From Acanthamoeba lenticulata (taxonomy: Eukaryota; Discosea; Longamoebia; Acanthamoebidae), in the NCBI GenBank assembly GCA_002179805.1, contig NAVB01002164.1, forward strand, positions 1 through 20,463: a DNA stretch of 20,463 nt, given 5' to 3'. Below the pieces are notes generated by a model. It had not been told where the DNA came from, ran no database searches, and saw only the letters and a program-made list of their open reading frames with translations. Each line of letters starts with the position of its first letter. Within the stretch, counting starts at the first letter, position 1. Made by a program: the position numbers and the translations under genes. Below, in pieces: positions 1 through 9,300 of this stretch.

Positions 1-50
1 CAACAATCCGGCGTCCCATGCCAACATCTGGTGCTTGTCTGTCACCACAG

Positions 51-1087
51 CTGTGGCCGGTGTATATCAACGGGCCGAAGCTGCTGTGGCACAAGTCGGT
101 AGTATCGGCCATGGAATGGGATGGGGGAGCCAACTCCAAGTACGTCCTGTCTTCCTTGCCTCTGCTTCCTGCTGAGTGCCAGTAAAGGTAAGGCTCACAA
201 GAGATGCAACGAACACGCACCAGACTCTACGTCGTGGACAGGCAATCAGGCGAGATTGTACACATATACGAAACGCCGTCAGCCTTTTGTTTCCACAACA
301 TCAACGCCTGGGAAGAGGACGACGGTACGAGCACATGGACTGATACTGTTCTTGAGGCTTCTGACACATCCGGCATTCATGCAGGGAACAAGATCGTGAT
401 GGACCTTGCGCTTTACAAGGACAACTCGCCCATCAACGAACTCGTCATTGACAGGATCCTTTCAGCCGACTTCCAGTTCTCCCGCTCGCCGCTGGTGCGT
501 TTCACGCTGACCAACGTCCGAAACGACCGCCCCGAGGTGCGCACCGTGATCAAGCGGGTCATCTACGACAACACCATCGAGCTGCCTCGCATCAACCGAA
601 GCCGCCACATGCAGCCCTACACATACGCCTACGGTGTGTCGATGCGTGAGGGCGATGCGGGCTGTTTCTTCGAGCGACTTGTCAAGGTCAACGTGTGCAC
701 GGGCGAGTCGCTGGTGTGGGATGTCAAGGACCACCTGCCTGGCGAACCCATCTTCTTGGCTTCGCCTGATGCAGAGGAAGAGGACGACGGCGTGCTCCTC
801 AGGTGCGTCGTCCTCAAACGACTTGTTGTGCAGCGAAGATGCCCACTGCGCTGACACATGATAAACAAACAGCATTGTGCTGAATGGCGAAACGGGGACG
901 AGCTATTTGCTAATCCTCAGCGCCAAGGACTTGAGCGAGATTGCTCGTGCGCATGTACCGCACCACATTCCATTTGGCTTCCACGGTGCGTTTTGGCGCT
1001 CTTCCGCCTGACCCGCAGCCAGCTGATTCTTTCCTGGGTCGGACAGGCAACTTCTTCGGTGACGAAGAGGACTCCTCGGACTTGTGA
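51..1087 (+). CDS. Carotenoid/retinoid oxygenase (RPE65/BCO family), C-terminal part, 5' end outside window
   Basis: This is the end of an iron-dependent carotenoid oxygenase, a family that cleaves carotenoid or stilbene double bonds on a seven-bladed propeller. Exons by splice phase are 51-139, 224-324, 385-802, 873-985 and 1047-1087 (TGA 1085-1087); introns are 60-84 nt. The joined protein shows family blocks in order: WPVYINGPKLLWHK, LYVVDRQSGE, CFHNINAWEEDDGN, ELPRINRSRHMQPYTYAYGVS, and VPHHIPFGFHG followed by NFFGDEEDSSDL. The His in FHNINAWEE and the His in FGFHG match the third and fourth iron-ligand histidines of the family; the first two ligands lie upstream of the window. The last exon adds only 13 codons, but it restores the usual short acidic end. 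Family assignment is strong. Substrate (beta-carotene, apocarotenoid or stilbene) cannot be told. Bases 1-50 are read as the end of an upstream intron (acceptor CACCACAG). Confidence 0.88.
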
Positions 1088-1128
1088 GACAACTGGGAAC
1101 GCCCGCACGGTGGGTGAAGGAGAATGTC

Positions 1129-1134
1129 AATAAA
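1129..1134 (+). terminator. Poly(A) signal AATAAA of the carotenoid oxygenase gene
   Basis: AATAAA lies 42 bp after the stop codon, at the start of an AT-rich spacer. The cleavage site itself is not visible. Confidence 0.5.
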
Positions 1135-1241
1135 AATTTTGTGCCATTTATATTTCCTTCAGCGTTTCTTTTTCTTTTCTGTTGTTAGGTAGCGCCAGCA
1201 GCATCACATGCTGATTCCAATTGTCACGCAAACAGACCAAC

Positions 1242-3159
1242 ATGGAAAGAGATAGTGAGGGCCAGCAAAGTCAAATGAATCGTTTAGAGGGTCAAATGCA
1301 AGAGCTGAGGCAAGAAATGAAAGACCTGCGAACATCGCTCGATCGACGCTTGGCGGAATTGTTCGATCTTCTTTCTTCTTCTGTGCCATCTCCTCCCACT
1401 TCTTCCCTTTCTGCCTCTTCAGCTTCCCTAGACACCTCTGGTTTGTCGGGGCGCCTTCTCAACGACAGCAACGCTCCTTCAGACGATGATCACCCCCCTT
1501 CCAGGGTTAAGCGCAGGTCTTTTACCACAATGAGCGAAAGATCAACCCCATTACGCAAATCGTCAGAAGCTCTGGGCATTGATGGGTCCGAGCGGTTGGA
1601 CGACATGGACGAGGATGAGCTGGAGGAAGAGCAGCACCGCCGACGCAAGCGACGCCGCGTGGAATTCGAGGACGACCACAAGGAGGAGTTAATTGAGTTT
1701 GAGCAGGAGAGCATCTGCTACCTTCTAAGGCGACTGCCTGTCGAAGTCTGGACGCACGTCCTGTCATTCGTCATGGCAAAGAAATCACCCTTTGCGTCGC
1801 TCAACGCAGTTCTACTCACGTGCAAGCTTTTCCGCAAGGTACTCGCGTCCCCTTGTCGTCATCTTCTCCTTAATTGCAAACCTCCTCACTGAGTGCGAAC
1901 CCCCACTACCTAGATTGGGCTGTCGTTGGTAACTTCCTACACGATGTCTCCCATGAAACCGAAGAAGCTGGCCAGAAAATGTCTCGCCTTTCTCTTTACT
2001 AACTGCCCCAACCTCCGATCACTGCGCGTGCGGAACTGTCCTATCGTCAACTCCATGCTCTGTCAACTGCCAGAAAGTACGTCCACGTTGCTTCTGCCCC
2101 TTGTGGCTGTAAGCTCATGGCCCCTTTCGTGCATTTCGCAGGAATCACCCTGCTTGACTGCGGTTTCACTCAGATCACGGAGGAGGCCTTGGAATACCTG
2201 CCCTTGTCGCTCAAGGCTCTGTCCATCGACAACATGGCCATTACCGGTAATCCCCTCCTTCTTTCTCTTGTCGCTGCGAAATGTGTCAGCTCACTCTGCT
2301 GCCACATCCCAGATAACGGCTTCAACGACTTGCCGTCCCGGTTGGACACTCTATCGCTGCGGCAGGTCATCATTTCGCCCACCAGCGCCAAGAAAATGGC
2401 CCAGCGCTTCACTCGCCTGCGCAAGCTCACTCTCTCCGCTCAGGTTCGTCACCTCATCAGAGACAGCAGTTAGCGCACCGCCACCATCGCTGAGTTCACA
2501 CACACGATCGTGCAGGTGACCAACGTGACGGCCTTCCTTCCACCATCCATCGAGTCTCTTCGGTTGCATGTGGGTTCGATAGGGGACAAAAACTACCTGT
2601 GGAACGACAACGTCATCGCTACCCTCCTTCCTTTGCCCAACCTGCAAATTCTTGAGATCTCGCGATGCAACATCACCAACAGCAACAAACAAACGTACGG
2701 CAGACTCCATTTTCTTTTTGTAGCGTTTATTTTATGTTAATTGTAATTGATTACAGGCTCGCCGAGACACGCGTGCGGCACTTGGTCATCCGACAGGCCA
2801 AGCTTACGGACGAGGGGATGCACGCGTTGCCGTCGACGCTCGTCTCGCTCATGATGGAGAGCATCCCGACTGTCACCGACGCCGGCCTCCTCGGTCTCCC
2901 GCTCTCCGTGCAGAGCCTGGCCCTCATCAAGCTCGAAAAGCTCACCGGACAGGGCCTGCTGGCCTACCTCGAGACGGCCCTCCACTTGCACTACCTCTTT
3001 CTCGATGAGCAACTCGAAGCCGCCCTGCGCGCGGCCGATCCCGAGCAAAAGCTCGCCGCCCGGCGCAGCCTGCACATCACCGTCAAGAAGGAGAACGAGC
3101 CCTGCCCCAAGCTCCACCAGCTGCCCATCATCCATTCCTCGCCTTCCAACCCGCTGTGA
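1242..3159 (+). CDS. F-box and leucine-rich-repeat protein, tandem copy 1
   Basis: Predicted 525-residue protein. Exons: 1242-1838, 1914-2076, 2142-2246, 2313-2443, 2516-2694, 2757-3159. The ATG at 1242 is the first in frame; an upstream in-frame TTG at 1221 was ignored. Residues about 10-40 form a heptad coiled coil (RLEGQMQELRQEMKDLRTSL). A Ser/Pro-rich and then Glu/Arg-rich stretch follows. An F-box lies at about 165-199 (LPVEVWTHVLSFV ... LLTCKLFRK). After it come irregular LRRs of the AMN1/FBXL kind (NCPNLRSLRVRNCPIV, GITLLDCGFTQIT-like units, TRVRHLVIRQAKLTDEGM, VTDAGLLGLPLSVQSL). F-box proteins generally bind SKP1 in SCF ubiquitin ligases while the LRR selects the substrate; that role is inferred from the family. 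It is a tandem paralogue of the next gene. The substrate is unknown. Confidence 0.85.
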
Positions 3160-3320
3160 GCGTGCACACAAACCGCATAAAATCCTGGTTTAACGAGGAA
3201 TAATGTATTTTTTATTCGTAACGCAAAACTATTTTATCTTTATTCCTATTTTCGCCTTCTGCCGGCCAAACCGTAAAAGAAGAACGCACGTGCCCGACGA
3301 CCGCCCCATTCCAAGCCGCC

Positions 3321-5371
3321 ATGGCGAGCACCGCCGGTGGAGAAGGCTGCCTGGTGGCCAAGATTGAGGGGCTTGAACGAGAGATGGCCGAGATGAGACT
3401 AGAGATGCGCGAATTGCGAGCCACGATGGGTGAAATGATGTCCTTGCTTTCGCAATTTGCAATTGCGAATTCCTCCAACATCCAGAAGCCTTCGTTAATC
3501 CGAGAACGGAACGAAGCGGAAAAGGACTCAGGCAGCGAGAGTGGCGGCGATGATGACCATGAAGCGGAAAAGGATGCGCATCCAGAAAATGAAGGAGACG
3601 ACCACACGGCGGAAGAATGGCTCCTCCCCGCCGAGTTGTGGCTCCACATTTTGGGCTTTGTCGCCCATCAGCAGCGCAACGCAGAGGACCAAGTCTGTGT
3701 CTTTGCGTCGTTGTCATCCAGTATGCTTGTCTCCCACGCTTGGCGCAAGGTTCGCTTATTACCTCACACCTCGCCTATTTCAGGCTCTTTCTTACTTGTG
3801 TGCATTTTGACATACTGCAGCTGTCCTTGTCGTTGGTGAACGCCTACATCCTGCCTCCAACAAAACCAAAGAAGCTGATTCGGCGATGCCTTCCCTTCAT
3901 CTTCCTCAACTGCCCTAATCTCAAGGAGCTCTGTCTTAGGCAATGTCCTGTTGTGGATTCCATGCTAGTGGACATCCCCGAAGGTGCTCTCCCCTCACAA
4001 TCTCTCAAAGCACAACTTCTCTTGCTCTCTCTCTCTTGCCAGCTATGGAGGGCGTGCAGTCTCCCCACGGCTCACGCCTTGAAGCAACGGCAAAAAAGCA
4101 AATATTTGTTTCATTTTCGACGATCGCTCGGACCTGAGCAATCGAACGTGCTTTCACGAGCTTTTTCACGTGGTGGCACGCAACAGCTCGGCCCACATCC
4201 ACCCCTTGCTCCCGCCTCTGCATACTCTCTTTTCATCGGCCGCAGGCGACCTCACCATGTCGCTCGTTCTTGTGGTGGTGCATCAGGCTTGGTCTCGCTT
4301 GATTGCGCCTACACGCAAATCACGGACCAGTGCATCGAACACTTGCCATCCTCACTCAAGGCCCTGCACCTGACCCACACGGCCATCACCGGCGAAGGTT
4401 CCTCCGCCTTCTTCCCCTCGTCTTGCTCACCGCACGCCACACACACACACACGACAACACGAATCCACCAGTCATGCAGCCAAAGCCTAAACGCGGACGT
4501 GCACAGGCGTGGTTGAGCTGCCGCCGTCGATCGAGGTGTTGTCTTTGGAGGAGACGGGCCTCGCGAGCCAGCAGTTCCAACGAATCAAGCACCGCTTCCC
4601 GCGGCTTCGGGCCATCTACCTGTCGGCTCTCCAGAAGCTGGTCCCGGCCAACCGCCTCCCGCCTTCGCTCCACAAGCTCTCGCTTCACCCGGGATCCTCC
4701 GTCACCGGGGGCCTCATTGACGGTGGCAAGCGGTTCCTGTACAACGACCGGTGCCTGAACGACCTGGGCGAACACCTGCGCCACCTGACGCACCTCAACC
4801 TGTTCCACGTCAACTTGACCGACGCGGGCATGCGTAAGCTGCGCGACTTGAGCACCGTCACGTCGCTCCACATCGTGGGCGGTCTCTTTGGGGACGCCGG
4901 CCTGGTTCACCTCCCGCCGGCCCTCACGAGCCTCCGCATCGCCCGCACCAAGGGAGTCACCGATGCCGGTCTTCATCTCATCCCCGCCTCCGTCGCCACA
5001 CTAGGTCCGTCTTATTATTCATCGATTATTTAACAAAAAAGCGCATTTTTTTCACTTTATTTTAATAAAAAATACTAATTTTTTGTTCAACAGGGCTGGC
5101 AAAGCTCGAACGCGTGACGGCCGAGGGCATCGTGCATTACGCGCGAACGAACAATGTGCCACGGTTGCAAGTGGTGGTGGAGAAAACCATGCTATCCGCC
5201 ATCCTCTTCCTCGTGTCTTCTTGTTCTTCTTCTACTTCTTCTTCTTCTTCTTCTACTTCGTCGTCGACATCATCCTCGTCGACGGCCGTGCTGTCCGAGG
5301 GCCGCGTTGCGCTCTCTACGGACAAGCGCCTCTTCTACGAGCGCGGCGGCTGCGGCGTGTTCTACCGCTGA
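3321..5371 (+). CDS. F-box and leucine-rich-repeat protein, tandem copy 2, with Ser-rich C-terminus
   Basis: Predicted 492-residue protein. Exons: 3321-3749, 3821-3983, 4287-4397, 4507-5004, 5094-5371. Architecture matches the preceding gene: N-terminal coiled coil (KIEGLEREMAEMRLEMRELR), acidic linker, F-box at about 102-143 (LPAELWLHILGFV ... VSHAWRK), then LRRs (LSLVNAYILPPTKPKKL, NCPNLKELCLRQCPVVDSML, LDCAYTQITDQCIEHLPSSL, LTHLNLFHVNLTDAGM, VTDAGLHLIPASVATL). The block KPKKL.R.CL.F.F.NCPNL is nearly the same in both copies, showing recent common origin. It lacks two introns of copy 1 and has one of its own. The last exon carries a Ser/Thr homopolymer absent from copy 1. An SCF substrate-receptor role is inferred from the family only. 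Confidence 0.84.
3984..4286 (+). other. Unusually long intron (303 nt) in F-box/LRR copy 2
   Basis: The matching intron of copy 1 is 65 nt, and nearly all others in the window are below 110 nt. The interval contains several CAG acceptor-like sites and ATGs but no convincing exon in the required phase (phase 1 in, phase 1 out). I see no RNA gene or mobile element in it. Confidence 0.6.
4438..4452 (+). repeat. Short (CA)n microsatellite in an intron
   Basis: An uninterrupted CA dinucleotide run lies inside the 4398-4506 intron of F-box/LRR copy 2. Confidence 0.8.
5216..5284 (+). repeat. TCT/TCG trinucleotide tract coding for a Ser/Thr homopolymer
   Basis: Almost every codon is Ser (TCT, then TCG/TCA/TCC), broken only by Thr and one Cys. 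It sits in the last exon of F-box/LRR copy 2. The change from pure TCT to mixed Ser codons suggests an expansion that has partly diverged. Confidence 0.8.
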
Positions 5372-5407
5372 TTGCATTGTTAGCATTCTCGTATTTAAAA
5401 CAAAATT

Positions 5408-5413
5408 ATTAAA
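5408..5413 (+). terminator. Possible poly(A) signal (ATTAAA variant) of F-box/LRR copy 2
   Basis: ATTAAA occurs 37 bp after the stop codon in an AT-rich spacer. No perfect AATAAA is present before the next gene begins at 5483. Confidence 0.3.
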
Positions 5414-5482
5414 AAAGAAACGGACAAATTTCTTAGTGGTGACCGGCCAAACGGTATTGAACGCAACAACCCAAACAACAAG

Positions 5483-6270
5483 ATGTACGCTGGTGTAGGT
5501 GGCGCGCCGACCGTTTCAAGGATTACCTTCAACAAATATGACAAGGACAAGAGTGGCTGTATCTCCAAGGCTGAGTTCCAAGATCTGGTACCCAGCTTTT
5601 CCAAACAAGAGATTTAACTGGGGAAGAAGTTCTGTGTTTTCTTACCCTTGTCCCCTTAGTGCTACTCGCTGGGCCACTATCTGTCCCCCAACGAAGCTGA
5701 ACACGCCGTCAAAATGATTGACAAGTGCGCACTCCCATCTACAGCTCAACCAGGCCCACGTGACTCACCACTCTTGTTGTTGGCCGTGCTTGCTTCTAGG
5801 GACGGCTCGGGTTCCATTACCTACGACGAGTTCCTCAAGGTAGGCACCTTCTTAGTGCCTGTGGGCGAGGCCTCTCGACTTTTATGATAACCCTCCCCGA
5901 AAACAGTGGTGGAGGAACGACAACAGGTTCGGCAACCTGCAGCTGTCGGAGGAGGAGATGCAGGTGCTGACCCGTTGCGCTGAATACTTCAAGTACTTTG
6001 ACAAAGACCACAGCGGCACGCTCAGCGCCGCCGAGTTCAGGTGCGCTGGAGCTTGTCCCTCTTTGACGTTCCTAGGCTGTAAAATACTCATCTGGCCACC
6101 GAACGAGCAGGAACACGCACGCTGACCTGGCCAAGCACGGCCTCACGACCAAGACCTTCGACGAGGCCTTCAGGGAGCTCGACCACGACGGAAGCGGCCA
6201 CATCACCTACAACGAGTACATCCAGTGGCTCATCCGCATCGGCTCCCTCAAGCTTAAGCCCGTTGACTAG
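5483..6270 (+). CDS. Calmodulin-like calcium-binding protein with four EF-hands
   Basis: Predicted 167-residue protein. Exons: 5483-5587, 5660-5724, 5800-5839, 5907-6040, 6111-6270 (TAG 6268-6270). Four complete 12-residue EF loops are visible: 20-31 (DKDKSGCISKAE), 56-67 (DKDGSGSITYDE), 102-113 (DKDHSGTLSAAE) and 139-150 (DHDGSGHITYNE). Each has Asp at positions 1 and 3, Ser at 5, Gly at 6, a hydrophobic residue at 8 and Glu at 12, so all four should bind calcium. Length and spacing resemble calmodulin/troponin-C relatives, but the linker WWRNDNRFGNLQLSEEEM is not calmodulin's central helix, so this is a separate calcium-binding protein. No signal peptide or membrane segment is seen, so it is probably cytosolic. 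The start is the first ATG after an AT-rich leader and gives the correct frame for loop 1. Confidence 0.9.
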
Positions 6271-6279
6271 GCGCCCAAA

Positions 6280-6285
6280 TTTATT
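6280..6285 (-). terminator. Poly(A) signal on the minus strand for the cNMP-binding/phosphorylase-like gene
   Basis: TTTATT on the plus strand reads AATAAA on the minus strand, 93 bp past that gene's stop codon and only 10 bp from the stop of the convergent EF-hand gene. Confidence 0.45.
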
Positions 6286-6334
6286 TTTTTATAATCCATT
6301 ATTATTCGAACAATAATGGAATAATTACAAAACA

Positions 6335-6344
6335 AATAAATAAA
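6335..6344 (+). terminator. Overlapping AATAAA signals of the EF-hand gene
   Basis: Two overlapping AATAAA hexamers (6335-6340 and 6339-6344) lie about 65 bp after the EF-hand stop codon, in the 107-bp spacer shared with the convergent neighbour. Confidence 0.5.
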
Positions 6345-6377
6345 TTTTCCATAAAAGATTGCAATTTTTCAACGTCC

Positions 6378-9300
6378 TCACCGCTGAAGGATCTGCTGGA
6401 GTACGGCCCGCGTGGTGGCGTAGAGCGGGGGCAGGCCCTCGTCTACGCGCATGGCCTGAGACAAGTTGGACTCGGTGTGAAGCGGGAGATCGGAGACGTA
6501 GTAGAGGAAGCGCATGGCCAGGTTGTCGCGCAGGAAGGCCAGCTTCTTGTACTTGTTGACCTGCCCGGCGTAGTAGCTGCCCTCCATCTCGAGGCTCACG
6601 CAGCTCCACAGTCGCTGGTAGAAGTGCAGCAGGTTGCGGTCCTGCAGCAGCGTGCCCGGCACCGTCAAGACGCTGCGGCACACACAATGTCCAACCGACC
6701 GATCAGGTAAGACCAGCAAGCAGGAGAAGAAGGTCACGAGAGAGGTACCCGCCAGGCCACACGCTGCGGCCGCCGGCGAGAGCGCGCAGGTTCTGGACGG
6801 AGAGGCCCTCGTTGCGGATCTCGGTCACGGAGTCGTCCTCCTGGAGGATGAGGTGGGTGGCCAGGATGATGTCCCCGCGCTTGCCCTGCAGGCCGCCGGC
6901 CTTGCCCAGCACGTTGACCGAGCGGATGGCGTGGCCGAACAGGAGGATGAGACAGCACAGCACGTCGCCTGCCTGTCGCCCGAACGCGTAGTCGATGTTG
7001 ATCAGCAGCCGCCGCTTTCGGGGCCTCGAAGGCTTCCCCTTGGCGCCATCTTCCTCGTGCTCATGCTGCTCGCTCGAGCGCTGGAGGATCTCGCGCAGGG
7101 ACGAGTCGATGCAAGCTGGGTCCAGCTTGTCGAGGTCGATGAGGTTGACCTGGATGCCGGTGAACTCGGTCTCCTTGATGGTGACCAGCCCGCCGCGCCG
7201 CTCCTCCTCCTCGCGCTCGAGCATGCGGTCGGGGAAGGCCTTGAAGTAATAATAGGACAGCACGTAGAACTTGTCGTCCTCGTTGAGGTCCAGCTGGTCG
7301 ATGTGCGGCACGGGCATCTCGCGCGCGGCCCAGGCCATGATCTCGGCCCGCTGGCGGTGGAGATAGGGTGACACGCAGTTGATGACCGAGTGCGTGTTGC
7401 TGCTGATGATGTCGACCTCGAGTTCGATCTCCTCCTCTTCGTCGTCAGCCCACAGGTCGTCTTTGTGGCTATTGTCGTCGACCGCCTGTCGGCCCGCTGT
7501 CGATACATCATTGGCGCTGTTACTCCGCTTGGCGCGCTTGTGCTCGGCCTCGTGCTTCTCGTGCTGCTTGGCGGCCGCCTGGCGCTCGTCCAGCGGCGAC
7601 TTGGAGCTCTTGCTCTTGCTCTTCCGCGGCTTCTCGTGGTCCGCCTTGGGCGCCGCCTCGTTGGAGGACGTCGGGCTGTCGGCCGTCCGCGAACACGCGT
7701 AGTCCTCCTGCCGGTACAGCGAGCAGTGCTGCTCGATCTTCTCGGGCTGGCGCACCGTGTGGCAGTCGAACTGCCCCATCAGCTTCACCGCCGCTTCTTG
7801 CACCAGCCGCGTCCTTTTTCAAATATTAATTTATGAATATTTGCAGAATTCAAATTGTAAAAAGAAATCAGATTAAATATTGAAAATAAATAAATAATTA
7901 AAAACGCACCAGCGCTCGTTAGCGTCAGAGACCCACTGAGTGGAGAGGTTGACCGAGATGTTGTAGTCCTCGTGGTGAATGATCATGTCCCAGATGCTGC
8001 ACAATCCCGCCCCCACCCCAATCAGCAACCGCGTCACCCCCAGCAGGCGCGGCAGCGCAGCACACGCACCGGTGAACGAGGTCATCGGGCCACATGGCCT
8101 TGAGGCCCGCCTTCTCCTTCTCGCTGAACGGCAACTGGACATGTATCATGAGTCTCGTATGCGGTTGAAAGGGCGGTTGACGCGTGAAAACAACATACCT
8201 GGGCCAGAATGGCGTCTTGCTCGTCGGCGCTCTCCTTCTTGGGGTGCATGAAGGGCGAGAGTGGGAAGCCATGGGCCAGGGACTCGTCCTCCCTCTTGCT
8301 GCTGTCGCTGCCGCCTTCCTGCGCCTGCGGCTGGGATTGAGCCTGGGCTTGGGCTTGGGCCAGAGCCTGGGCCTGGGCCGAGTGGGGCGACGGCTCCTTG
8401 GCGGCCTCCTTGTTGTGGGACCTGGGCGAGGGCTCCCGGCTGTGCCCCGACTGGGACGCGCCAGGAGCCTCGGCCTTGGCCGCGTGGGCCTGCGGGCTGG
8501 CCTCTTTGCCCGAGGCGTGGGGCAAGTGAAGCGTCTCCTTGATGGCCTGCGAGATCGTGCGCTTATGATGCGCGGCGTGATGCTGCTGGGCCTGGGCATT
8601 GTGCTGCTCGTCGACATGCGGCACCGAGGCGATGGCGGGCTGGGCGGGAGTCGGCCGCGTAGGGATCTGGCCGCTGCTGCGGTAGCTCTCAATGCGCTGC
8701 AGACGACGGCGGAGCTGCTCCTGCTCGCGCTCGAGCAGGGCTTGGACCTGCTTGGCCTTGCTCAGCACAAAGTCCTGGATGATCCTGAACGAGTGCGGCG
8801 ACGCGATTCGCTGCCGCAGCTTGCGCGCTACAGCTCGAGTCAGTCAAGCTTACATCCCGTTTGGAGTCCGTGAGGTGCGTGCCTTCAATGGCATGAAGGC
8901 AGAGCATGGAGAGGAAGTCGATGACATCCGTGTAGTCGTCTCGGATGAGCACAAGTGACTTGCCGTCGCCCAGCTTGAACACGGCCCTGCGTCGGCCCAC
9001 TGCGGTACGCCATCGCGCGGTGTGTCAGGTGCCTGCAGAGGCCAAGAGACCGAGCATGATGAAGATGGTACCGGTGGGCACCATGTTGGAGAGGAAGCCC
9101 GGGTGGAGGTAGACGTCGGGGATCGACGACGACAGGAGGAACACGAACGTCTGCGTCACATTCTCCGGAAGCCTGCAAGAATGAGATTGATGACGTCAGC
9201 TTGGCCCCTCACGCAAGCAGAGAGGACCTCAGAAAGAGTCACAAGCAGCGGACCGTCGCATGGCATAAGCCCAGCCGCCGGTGTCGATCTCGTCGGCCTC

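Noticed and set aside
1..50. Possible coding continuation upstream of the first oxygenase exon
   Set aside because: The frame is open but the residues do not resemble the family, and CACCACAG at 43-50 is a good acceptor.
4438..4452. CRISPR or mobile-element signal around the CA repeat and F-box introns
   Set aside because: Only a microsatellite; no spaced repeats, terminal inverted repeats or transposase coding are present anywhere in the window.
6634..7371. Long plus-strand open frame rich in Val/Leu/Asp
   Set aside because: It is the antisense shadow of the conserved phosphorylase-like exon on the minus strand; high GC keeps the opposite frame open.
7925..8692. Arg/Pro-rich minus-strand open frame
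   Set aside because: Shifted frame of the real exon 9; composition is typical of out-of-frame GC-rich DNA.
8828..8853. 26-nt intron with GTAAGC donor
   Set aside because: Too short for spliceosomal removal and in the wrong phase with the TGTAG acceptor.
8184..8873. Plus-strand open frame rich in Leu/Gly
   Set aside because: Antisense of the Ala/Gln-rich linker exon; its Gly-Leu repeats mirror the Ala-Gln codon repeat.
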